A stretch of DNA of 64,000 bases, taken from assembly GCA_020055645.1 (NCBI GenBank), contig JAECZT010000008.1, positions 310,001 through 374,000 on the forward strand. Reading direction: 5' to 3'. Below, in pieces: positions 50,020 to 62,100 of this stretch (position 1 is the stretch's first letter; each line of letters opens with the position of its first letter). The translations under genes and the position numbers were made by a program. Under the pieces are notes generated by a model. The model ran no database searches. It saw only the letters and a program-made list of their open reading frames with translations, and was not told the DNA's origin. The stretch comes from Tomocerus qinae. Its lineage: Eukaryota > Arthropoda > Collembola > Entomobryomorpha > Tomoceridae.

Positions 50020-50113
50020 TGTGACTATTAATATCAACACAATAGCTCAATTTTGATTATAAGTATTCCAATTGTAATCTAGAGATGTTGACGAATAAAA
50101 TATTATTATTATT
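50020..50113 (+). other. Retrotransposon 3' UTR
   Basis: Short non-coding 3' region of about 94 bp between the ORF2 stop and the tail. Compact 3' UTRs ending in a microsatellite are usual for CR1/Jockey-like elements. No satellite sequence is seen in it. Confidence 0.8.
50094..50099 (+). promoter_or_regulatory. AATAAA polyadenylation signal
   Basis: AATAAA lies immediately before the (ATT)n tail, where a LINE transcript would end. Confidence 0.6.
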
Positions 50114-50115
50114 AT
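50101..50115 (+). repeat. (ATT)n 3' tail of the retroelement
   Basis: Five TAT/ATT units. Satellite resumes at ATCATGAATTTTAAC from about 50114, overlapping the last AT by chance. Confidence 0.8.
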
Positions 50116-53100
50116 CATGAATTTTAACTCTTGAAAATTATTTTTTAAGCTTTTTGGCTCGTACAAGTTTAAAAAATAATTAAAACTGTTGAATGTTATT
50201 TTCAAGCTTTTTTTCACGTACAAGTATTAAATCATGAATTTCAACTCTTGAAAATTATTTTTTAAGCTTTTTGGCTCGTACAAGTTTAAAAAATAATTAA
50301 AACTGTTGAATGTTATTTTTAAGCTTTTTGGCTCGTACAAGTAATAAATCATGAATTTTAACTCTTGAAAATTATTTTTTAAGCTTTTTGGCTCGTACAA
50401 GTTTAAAAAATAATTAAAACTGTTGAATGTTATTTTTAAGCTTTTTGGCTCGTACAAGTATTAAATCATGAATTTCAACTCTTGAAAATTATTTTTAAGC
50501 TTTTTGCCTTTGGCACAAGTATTAAATCTTTTTGGCTCGTACAAGTTTAAACTATTGAAAACTGTTAATGTTATTTTTTAAGCTTTTTGGCTCGTACAAG
50601 TATTAAATCATGAATTTCAACTCTTGAAAATATTTTAAACTGTTCAATGTTATTTTCAAGCTTTTTTTAAAGTACAAGTATTAAATCATGAATTTCAACG
50701 CTTGAAAATTATTTTTTAAGCTTTTTGGCCCGTACAAGTATTAAATCATGAATTTTAACTCTTGAAAATTATTTTTTAAGCTTTTTTGGCTCGTACAAGT
50801 TTAAAAAATAATTAAAACTGTTGAATGTTATTTTTAAGCTTTTTGGCTCGTACAAGTATTAAATCATGAATTTTCAACTCTTGAAAATTATTTTCTTAAG
50901 CTTTTTGGCTCGTACAAGTTTAAAAAATAATGAAAACTGTTGAATGTTATTTTTAAGCTTTTTGGCTCGTACAAGTATTAAATCATGAATTTTAACTCTT
51001 GAAAATTATTTTTTAAGCTTTTTGGCCCGTACAAGTATTAAATCATGAATTTCAACTCTTGAAAATTATTTTTTAAGCTTTTTGGCTCGTACAAGTATTA
51101 AATTATCAATTTTAACTCTTGAAAATTGTTGAATGTTATTTTCAAGCTTTTTGGCTCGTACAAGTATTAAATCATGAATTTCAACTATTGAAAATTATTT
51201 TTTAAGCTTTTTGGCTCGTACAAGTTTAAAAAATAATTAAAACTGTTCAATGTTATTTTCAAGCTTTTTTTAAAGTACAAGTATTAAATCATGAATTTCT
51301 ACGCTTGAAAATTATTTTTTAAGCTTTTTGGCCCGTACAAGTTTAAAAAATAATTAAAACTGTTGAATGTTATTTTTAAACTTTTTGGCTCGTACAAGTA
51401 TTAAATCATGAATTTTAACTCTTGAAAATTATTTTTTAAGCTTTTTGGCTCGTACAAGTTTAAAAAATGATTAAAACTGTTGAATGATATTTTCAAGCTT
51501 TTTGGCCCGTACAAGTATTAAATCATGAATTTCAACTCTTGAAAATTATTTTGTAAGCTTTTTGGCTCGTACAAGTTTAAATCATGAATTTCAATTAAAA
51601 CTGTTCAATGTTATTTTCAAGCTTTTTTTCACGTACAAGTATTAAATCATGAATTTCAACTCATAAAAATTATTTTTTAAGCTTTTTGGCCCGTACAAGT
51701 ATTAAATCATGAATTTTAACTCTTGAAAATTATTTTTTAAACTTTTTTGCTCGTACAAGTTTAAAAACCAATTAAAACTGTTGAATGTTATTTTTAAGCT
51801 TTTTGGCTCGTACAAGTAATAAATCATGAATTTTAACTCTTGAAAATTATTTTTTAAGCTTTTTGGCTCGTACAAGTTTAAAAAATAATTAAAACTGTTG
51901 AATGTTATTTTTAAGCTTTTTGGCTCGTACAAGTATTAAATCATTTAAAAAATAATTAAAACTGTTGAATGTTAGCTTGTACAAGTATTAAATCATGAAT
52001 TTTAACTCTTGAAAATTATTTTTTAAGCTTTTTGGCTCGTAGAAGTATTAAATCATGAATTTCAACTCTTGAAAATTATTTTTTAAGCTTTTTGGCTCGT
52101 ACAAGTTTAAAAAATAATTAAAACTGTTGAATGTTATTTTAAATTTCAAGCTCGTACAAGTTTTTAATTATTAAATCATGAATTTCAACTCTTGAAAATT
52201 ATTTTTTTAAGCTTTTTGGCCTGTACAAGTATTAAATCATGAATTTCAACTCTTGAAAATTATTTTTAAGCTTTTTGGCTCGTACAAGTATTAAATCATG
52301 AATTTCAACTCTTGAAAATTATTTTTTAAGTTTTTTGGCTCGTACAAGTTTAAAAAATAATTAAAACTGTTCAATGTTATTTTTAAGCTTTTTGGCTCGT
52401 ACAAGTTTAAAAAATAATTAAAACTGTTGAATGTTATTTTCAAGCTTTTTGGCCCGTACAAGTATTAAATCATGAATTTCAACTCTTGAAAATTATTTTT
52501 TAATCTTTTTGGCTCGTACAAGTATTAAATCATGAATTTTAACTCTTGAAAATTATTTTTTAAGCTTTTTGGCTCGTACAAGTTTAAAAAATAATTAAAA
52601 TTAAAACTCTTGAAAATTATTTTTTAAGCTTCTTGGCTCGTACAAGTATTAAATCATGAATTTCAACTCTTGAAAATTATTTTTTAAGCTTTTTTGGCTC
52701 GTACAAGTATTAAATCATGAATTTAAACTCTTGAAAATTATTTTTTAAGCTTTTTGGCTCGTACAAGTATTAAATCATGAATTTCAACTCTTGAAAATTA
52801 TTTTTTAAGCTTTTTGCCTCGTACAAGTATTAAATCATGAATTTCAACTCTTGAAAATTATTTTTTTAAGCTTTTTGGCTCGTACAAGTTTAAAAAATAA
52901 TTAAAACTGTTGAATGATATTTTCAAGCTTTTTGGCGCGTACAAGTATTAAATCATGAATTTCAACTCTTGAAAATTATTTTTTAAGCTTTTTGGCTCGT
53001 ACAAGTTTAAAAATCAATTAAAACTGTTGAATGTTATTTTTAAACTTTTTGGCTCGTACAAGTATTAAATCATGAATTTTAACTCTTGAGAATTATTTTT

Positions 53101-56100
53101 TAAGCTTTTTGGCTCGTACAAGTTTAAAAAATAATTAAAACTGTTCAATGTTATTTTTACGCTTTTTGGCTCGTACAAGTATTAAATTATAAAATTAATT
53201 TCTTGAGTAACTTATTTAATCTTTTGGCTCTCGTGCCGTTTAAAAAATAATCATGAATTTCAACTCTTGAAAATTATTTTCAAGCTTTTTGGCTCGTACA
53301 AGTATTAAATCATGAATTTCAACACTTAAAAATTATTTTTTAAGCTTTTTGGCTCGTACAAGTATTAAATCATGAATTTCAACACTTAAAAATTATTTTT
53401 TAAGCTTTTTGGCTCGTACAAGTATTAAATCATGTACAAGTATTAAATCATGAATTTTACCTCTTGAAAATTATTTTTTAAGCTTTTTGCCGCGTACAAG
53501 TATTAAATCATGAATTTCAACTCTTGAAAATTATTTTTTAAGCTTTTTGGCCCGTACAAGTATTAAATCATGAATTTTAACTCTTGAAAATTATTTTTTA
53601 AGCTTTTTGGCTCGTACAAGTTTAAAAAATAATTAAAACTGTTGAATGTTATTTTCAAGCTTTTTGGCTCGTACAAGTATTAAATCATGAATTTCAACTC
53701 TTGAAAATTATTTTTAAGCTTTTTGGCTCGTACAAGTTTAAAAAATAATTAAAACTGTTGAATGTTATTTTCAAGCTTTTTGGCTCGTACAAGTATTAAA
53801 TCATGAATTTTAACTCTTGAAAATTATTTTTTAAGCTTTTTGGCTCGTACAAGTATTAAATCATGAATTTCAACTGTTGAAAATTATTTTTTAAGCTTTT
53901 TGGCTCGTACAAGTATTAAATCATAAAATTAACTCTTGAGAATTATTTTTTAATCTTTTTGGCTCGTACAAGTTTAAAAAATAATTAAAACTGTTCAATG
54001 TTATTTTCAAGCTTTTTGGCTCGTACGTACAAGTTTAAAAAATAATTAAAACTGTTGAATGTTATTTTTAAGCTTTTTGGCTCGCACAAGTATTAAATCA
54101 TGAATTTCAACTCTTGAAAATTATTTTTTAAGCTTTTTGGCTCGTACAAGTTTAAAAAATAATTAAAACTGTTGAATGTTATTTTCAAGCTTTTTTTTAC
54201 GTACAAGTATTAAATCATGAATTTCAACTCTTGAAAATTATTTTTTAAGCTTTTTGGCCTGTACAAGTATTAAATCATGAATTTTAACTCTTGAAAATTA
54301 TTTTTTAAGCTTTTTGGCTCGTACAAGTTTAAAAAATAATTAAAACTGTTGAATGTTATTTTTAAGCTTTTTGGCTCGTACAAGTATTAAATCATGAATT
54401 TTAACTCTTGAAAATTATTTTTTAAGCTTTTTGGCTCGTACAAGTTTAAAAAATAATTAAAGTGTTAAATCATGAATTTCAAGCTTTCTTGAAAATTATT
54501 TTTTAAGCTTTTTGCTCGTACAAGTAATTAAAACATGATATTTTCAAGCTTTTTGGCTCGTACAAGTATTAAATCATGAATTTCAACTCTTGAAAATTAT
54601 TTTTTAAACTTTTTGGCTCGTACAAGTATTAAATCATGAATTTCAACTCTTGAAAATTATTTTTTAAACTTTTTGGCTCGTACAAATATTAAATCATGAA
54701 TTTCAACTCTTGAAAATTATTTTTTAAGCTTTTTGGCTCGTACAAGTTTAAAAAATAATTAAAACTGTTGAATGTTATTTTTAAGCTTTTTGGCTCGTAC
54801 TAGTATTAAATCATGAATTTCAACTCTTGAAAATTACTTTTTAAGCTTTTTGGCTCGTACAAGTTTAAAAAATAATTAAAACTGTTGAATGTTATTTTCA
54901 AGCTTTTTTTTACGTACAAGTATTAAATCATGAATTTCAACTCTTGAAAATTATTTTTTAAGCTTTTTGGCTCGCACAAGTATTAAATCATGAATTTCAA
55001 CTCTTGAAAATTATTTTTTAAGTTTTTTGGCTCGCACAAGTATTAAATCATGAATTTCAACTCTTGAAAATTATTTTTTAAGCTTTTTGGCTCGTACAAG
55101 TTTAAAAAATAATTAAAACTGTTGAATGATATTTTCAAGCTTTTTGGCGCGTACAAGTATTAAATCATGAATTTCAACTCTTGAAAATTATTTTTTAAGC
55201 TTTTTGGCTCGTACAAGTTTAAAAATACAAGTTTAAAAAATAATTAAAACTGTTCAATATTATTTTCAAGCTTTTTTTCACGTACAAGTATTAAATCATG
55301 AATTTCAACTCTTGAAAATTATTTTTTAAGCTTTTTGGCCCGTACAAGTTTAAAAAATAATTAAAACTGTTGAATGTTATTTTTAAGCATTTTGGCTCGT
55401 ACAAGTATTAAATCATGAATTTTAACTCTTGAAAATTATTTTTTAAGCTTTTTGGCTCGCACAAGTATTAAATCATGAATTTCAACTCTTGAAAATTATT
55501 TTTTAAGCTTTTTGGCTCGTACAAGTTTAAAAAATAATAAAAACTGTTGAATGTTATTTTCAAGCTTTTTTTTACGTACAAGTTTTAAATCATGAATTTC
55601 AACTCTTGAAAATTATTTTTTAAGCTTTTTGGCTCGTACAAGTATTAAATCATGAATTTCAACTCTTGAAAATTATTTTTTAAACTTTTTGGCTCGTACA
55701 AGTATTAAATCATGAATTTCAACTCTTGAAAATTATTTTTTAAACTTTTTGGCTTGTACAAGTATTAAATCATGAATTTCAACTCTTGAAAATTATTTTT
55801 TAAACTTTTTGGCTCGTACAAGTATTAAATCATAAAATTAACTCTTGAAAATTATTTTTTAAGCTTTTTGGCTCGTACAAGTTTAAAAAATAATTAAAAC
55901 TGTTGAATGTTATTTTTAAGCTTTTTGGCTCGTACAAGTATTAAATCATGAATTTCAACTCTTGAAAATTATTTTTTAAGCTTTTTGGCTCGTACAAGTT
56001 TAAAAAATAATTAAAACTGTTGAATGTTATTTTTAAGCTTTTTGGCCTGTACAAGTATTAAATCATGAATTTCAACTCTTGAAAATTATTTTTTAAGCTT

Positions 56101-59100
56101 TTTGGCTCGTACAAGTTTAAAAAATAATTAAAACTGTTGAATGATATTTTCAAGCTTTTTGGCGCGTACAAGTATTAAATCATGAATTTCAACTCTTGAA
56201 AATTATTTTTTAATCTTTTTGGCTCGTACAAGTTTAAAAAATAATGAAAACTGTTGAATGTTATTTTTAAGCTTTTTGGCTCGTACAAGTTTAAAAATCA
56301 ATTAAAACTGTTGAAAATTATTTTGTAAGCTTTTTGGCCCGTACAAGTATTAAATCATGAATTTCAACTCTTGAAAATTATTTTTAAGCATTTTGGCTCG
56401 TACAAGTATTAAATCATGAATTTTAACTCTTGAAAATTATTTTTTAAGCTTTTTGGCTCGCACAAGTATTAAATCATGAATTTCAACTCTTGAAAATTAT
56501 TTTTTAAGTTTTTTGGCTCGTACAAGTATTAAATCATGAATTTCAACTCTAAAACTGTTCAATGTTATTTTCAAGCTTTTTTTAAAGTACAAGTATTAAA
56601 TCATGAATTTCTACTCTTGAAAATTATTTTTTAAGCTTTTTGGCTCGTACAAGTTTAAAAAATAATTAAAACTGTTGAATGTTATTTTCAAGCTTTTTGG
56701 CTCGTACAAGTATTAAATCATGAATTTCAACTCTTGAAAATTATTTTTTAAGCTTTTTGGCTCGTACAAGTTTAAAAAATAATTAAAACTGTTGAATGTT
56801 ATTTTCAAGCTTTTTGGCTCGTACAAGTATTAAATCATGAATTTTAACTCTTGAAAATTATTTTTTAAACTTTTTTGCTCGTACAAGTTTAAAAAATAAT
56901 TAAAACTGTTGAATGTTATTTTCAAGCTTTTTGGCTCGTACAAGTATTAAATCATGAATTTTAACTCTTGAAAATTATTTTTTAAGCTTTTTGGCCCGTT
57001 CAAGTATTAAATCATGAATTTTAACTCTTGAAAATTATTTTTTAAGCTTTTTGGCTCGCACTAGTATTAAATCATGAATTTCAACTCTTGAAAATTATTT
57101 TTTAAGCTTTTTGGCTCGTACAAGTTTAAAAAATAATAAAAACTGTTGAATGTTATTTTCAAGCTTTTTTTTACGTACAAGTATTAAATCATGAATTTCA
57201 ACTCTTGAAAATTATTTTTTAAGCTTTTTGGCTCGTACAAGTTTAAAAAATAATTAAAACTGTTGAATGTTATTTTTAAGCTTTTTGGCTCGTACAAGTA
57301 TTAAATCATGAATTTTAACTCTTGAAAATTATTTTTTAAGCTTTTTGGCTCGTACAAGTTTAAAAAATGATTAAAACTGTTGAATGATATTTTCAAGCTT
57401 TTTGGCCCGTACAAGTATTAAATCATGAACTTCAACTCTTGAAAATTATTTTTTAAGCTTTTTGGCTCGTACAAGTTTAAAAAATAATTAAAACTGTTGA
57501 ATGTTATTTTTAAGCTTTTTGGCTCGTACAAGTATTAAATCATGAATTTCAACTCATGAAAATTATTGTTGAATGCTATTTTTAATTTTTAAGCTTTTTG
57601 GCTCGTACAAGTATTAAATCATGAATTTTAACTCTTGAAAATTATTTTTTAAGCTTTTTGGCTCGTACAAGTTTAAAAAATAATTAAAACTGTTGAATGT
57701 TATTTTTAAGCTTTTTGGCTCGTACAAGTATTAAATCATGAATTTTAACTCTTGAAAATTATTTTTTAAGCTTTTTGGCTCGTACAAGTTTAAAAAATAA
57801 TTAAAACTGTTGAATGTTATTTTTAAGCTTTTTGGCTCGTACAAGTATTAAATCATGAATTTCAACTCTTGAAAATTATTTTTTTAAGCTTTTTGGCTCG
57901 TACAAGTTTAAAAAATAATTAAAACTGTTGAATGTTATTTTTAAGCTTTTTGGCTCGTACAAGTATTAAATCATGAATTTTAACTCTTGAAAATAATTTT
58001 TAAGCTTTTTGGCTCGTACAAGTATTAAATCATGAATTTTAACTCTTGAAAATTATTTTTTAAGCTTTTTGGCTCGTACTATAATTTTACTCTTGAAAAT
58101 TATTTTTTAAGCTTTTTGGCTCGTACAAGTATTAAATCATGAATTTCAACTTTTGAAAATTATTTTTTAAGCTTTTTGGCCGGTACAAGTATTAAATCAT
58201 GAATTTCAACTCTTGAAAATTATTTTTTACGCTTTTTGGCCCGTACAAGTATTAAATCATGAATTTTAACTCTTGAAAATTATTTTTTAAGCTTTTTGGC
58301 CTGTACAAGTTTAAAAAATAATTAAAACTGTTGAATGTTATTTTTAAGCTTTTTGGCTCGTACAAGTATTAAATCATGAATTTTAACTCTTGAAAATTAT
58401 TTTTTAAGCTTTTTGGCTCGTACAAGTATTAAAAATAATTAAAACTGTTGAATGTTATTTTTAAGCTTTTTGGCTCGTACAAGTATTAAATCATGAATTT
58501 CAACTCTTGAAAATTATTTTTTAAGCTTTTTGGCTCGTACAAGTATTAAATCATGAATTTCAACTCTTCAAAATTATTTTTAAGCTTATTGGCTCGTACA
58601 AGTATTAAATCATGAATTTCAACTCTTGAAAATTATTTTTTAAGCTTTTTGGCGCGTACAAGTATTAAATCATGAATTTCAACTCTTGAAAATTATTTTT
58701 TAAGCTTTTTGGCTCGTACAAGTATAAAAAATAATTAAAACTGTTGAATGTTATTTTTAAGCTTTTTGGCTCGTACAAGTATTAAATCATGAATTTTAAC
58801 TCTTGAAAATTATTTTTTAAGCTTTTTGGCTCGTACAAGTTTAAAAAATAATTAAAACTGTTCAATGTTATTTTCAAGCTTTTTTTAAAGTACAAGTATT
58901 AAATCATGAATTTCAACGCTTGAAAATTATTTTTTAAGCTTTTTGGCTCGTACAAGTTTAAAAAATAATTAAAACTGTTGAATGTTATTTTTAAGCTTTT
59001 TGGCCCGTTCAAGTATTAAATCATGAATTTCAACTCTTGAAAATTATTTTTTAAGCTTTTTGGCCCGCACAAGTATTGAATTTCAAAAAATTATTTTTTA

Positions 59101-62100
59101 AGCTTTTTGGCTCGTACAAGTTTAAAAAATAATTAAAACTGTTGAATGTTATTTTTAAGCTTTTTGGCTCGTACAAGTATTAAATCATGAATTTTAACTC
59201 TTGAAAATTATTTTTTAAGCTTTTTGGCTTGTACAAGTTTAAAAAATGATTAAAACTGTTGAATGTTATTTTCAAGCTTTTTTTCACGTACAAGTATTAA
59301 ATCATGAATTTCAACTCTTGAAAATTATTTTTTAAGCTTTTTGGCTCGTACAAGTTTAAAAAATAATTAAAACTGTTGAATGTTATTTTTAAGCTTTTTG
59401 GCTCGTACAAGTATTAAATCATGAATTTCAACTCTTGAAAATTATTTTTTAAGCTTTTTGGCCCGTACAAGTATTAAATCATGAATTTTAACTCTTGAAA
59501 ATTATTTTTTAAGCTTTTTGGCTCGCACAAGTATTAAATCATGAATTTCAACTCTTGAAAATTATTTTTTAATCTTTTTGGCTCGTACAAGTTTAAAAAA
59601 TAATTAAAACTGTTGAATGTTATTTTTAAGCTTTTTGGCTCGTACAAGTATTAAATCATGAATTTTAACTCTTGAAAATTATTTTTAAGCTTTTTGGCTC
59701 GTAAAAGTTTAAATCATGAATTAAAACTGTTGAATGTTATTTTTAAGCACAAGTATTAAATCATGAATTTCAACTCTTGAAAATTATTTTTTAAGCTTTT
59801 TGGCTCGTACAAGTTTAAAAAATAATTAAAACTGTTGAAAATTATTTTTAAGCTTTTTGGCTCGTACAAGTATTAAATCATGAATTTTAACTCTTGAAAA
59901 TTATTTTTTAAGCTTTTTGGCTCGTACAAGTTTAAAAAATAATTAAAACTGTTGAATGTTATTTTCAAGCTTTTTGGCTCGTACAAGTATTAAATCATGA
60001 ATTTCAACTCTTGAAAATTATTTTTTAAGCTTTTTGGCTCGTACAAGTTTAAAAAATAATTAAAACTGTTGAAAATTATTTTTTAAGCTTTTTGGCTCGT
60101 ACAAGTTTAAAAAATAATTAAAACTGTTGAATGTTATTTTTAAGCTTTTTGGCTCGTACAAGTATTAAATCATGAACTTCAACTCTTGAAAATTATTTTT
60201 TAAGCTTTTTGGCTCGTACAAGTTTAAAAAATAATTAAAACTGTTGAATGTTATTTTTAAGCTTTTTGGCTCGTACAAGTATTAAATCATGAATTTCAAC
60301 TCTTGAAAATTATTTTTAAGCTTTTTGGCTCGTACAAGTTTAAAAAATAATTAAAACTGTTGAATGTTATTTTTAAGCTTTTTGGCTCGTACAAGTATTA
60401 AATCATGAATTTCAACTCTTGAAAATTATTTTTTAAGCTTTTTGGCTTGTACAAGTTTAAAAAATAATTAAAACTGTTGAATGTTATTTTCAAGCTTTTT
60501 GGCTCGTACAAGTATTAAATCATGAATTTTAACTCTTGAAAATTATTTTTTAATCTTTTTGGCTCGTACAAGTTTAAAAAATAATTAAAACTGTTGAATG
60601 TTATTTTCAAGCTTTTTGGCTCGTACAAGTATTAAATCATGAATTTCAACTCTTGAAAATTATTTTTTAAGCTTTTTGGCTCGTACAAGTATTAAATCAT
60701 GAATTTCAACTCTTGAAAATTATTTTTTAAAACTCTTGAAAATTATTTTGTAAGCTTTTTGGCCCGTACAAGTTTAAAAAATAATTAAAACTGTTGAATG
60801 TTATTTTCAAGCTTTTCTTCACGTACAAGTATTAAATCATGAATTTCAACTCTTGAAAATTATTTTTTAAGCTTTTTGGCTCGTACAAGTTTAAAAAATA
60901 ATTAAAACTGTTGAATGTTATTTTTAAGCTTTTTGGCTCGTACAAGTATTAAATCATGAATTTTAACTCTTGAGAATTATTTTTTAACCTTTTTGGCTTG
61001 TACAAGTTTAAAAAATAATTAAAACTGTTGAATTTTATTTTCAAGCTTTTTGGCTCGTACAAGTATTAAATCATGAAAATTAACTCTTGAAAATTATTTT
61101 TTAATCTTTTTGGCTCGTACAAGTTTAAAAAATAATTAAAACTGTTCAATGTTATTTTCAAGCTTTTTGGCTCGTACAAGTATTAAATCATGAATTTCAA
61201 CTCTTGAAAATTATTTTTTAAGCTTTTTGGCCCGTACAAGTATTAAATCATGAATTTTAACTCTTGAAAATTATTTTTTAAGCTTTTTGGCTCATGAATT
61301 TTAACTCTTGAAAATTATTTTTTAAGCTTTTTGGCTCGTACAAGTTTAAAAAATAATTAAAACTTGTTGAATGTTATTTTTAAGCTTTTTGGCTCGTACA
61401 TTTTGGCTCGTACAAGTATTAAATCATGAATTTCAACTCTTGAAAATTATTTTTTAAGCTTTTTGCCTCGTACAAGTATTAAATCATGAATTTCAACTCT
61501 TGAAAATTATTTTTTTAAGCTTTTTGGCTCGTACAAGTATTAAATCATGAATTTCAACTCTTGAAAATTATTTTCAAGCTTTTTTTAAAGTACAAGTATT
61601 AAATCATGAATTTCTACGCTTGAAAATTATTTTTTAAGCTTTTTGGCCCGTACAAGTTTAAAAAATAATTAAAACTGTTGAATGTTATTTTTAAACTTTT
61701 TGGCTCGTACAAGTATTAAATCATGAATTTTAACTCTTGAAAATTATTTTTTAAGCTTTTTGGCTCGTACAAGTTTAAAAAATGATTAAAACTGTTGAAT
61801 GTTATTTTTAAGCTTTTTGGCTCGTACAAGTATTAAATCATGAATTTTAACTCTTGAAAATTATTTTTTAAGCTTTTTGGCTCGTACAAGTTTAAAAAAT
61901 AATTAAAACTGTTGAATGTTATTTTTAAGCATTTTGGCTCGTACAAGTATTAAATCATGAATTTTAACTCTTGAAAATTATTTTTTAAGCTTTTTGGCTC
62001 GCACAAGTATTAAATCATGAATTTCAACTATTGAAAATTATTTTTTAAGCTTTTTGGCTCGCACTAGTATTAAATCATGAATTTCAACTCTTGAAAATTA

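Larger units (their letters stand above)
45749..50113 (+). mobile_element. Non-LTR (LINE) retrotransposon, Jockey-superfamily/CR1-like, inserted in the satellite
   Basis: About 4.4 kb of non-satellite DNA flanked on both sides by minus-strand satellite. In order: a 5' leader with a locally GC-rich stretch (about 45815-45900), ORF1 with a coiled coil and RRM-like region, ORF2 with an AP-type endonuclease and a reverse transcriptase, a 94-nt 3' region with AATAAA, and an (ATT)n tail. There are no LTRs. Motif style (FRPIS, LDLRKAFD, GSPQGS, FADD and a C-terminal SF-x6-LWNELP) fits CR1/Daphne/Crack/Jockey-type elements; the exact clade needs a phylogeny. The 5' end looks complete, starting with CAGTC. 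Two stretches inside the element are satellite sequence, one of which breaks ORF1. No clear target-site duplication is seen. Confidence 0.93.

Noticed and set aside
50227..50457. 76-codon minus-strand ORF, and its near copy at 51702-51932.
   Set aside because: Read-through of A-B satellite dimers where a TAA in monomer A is changed to TAT. Not a gene.
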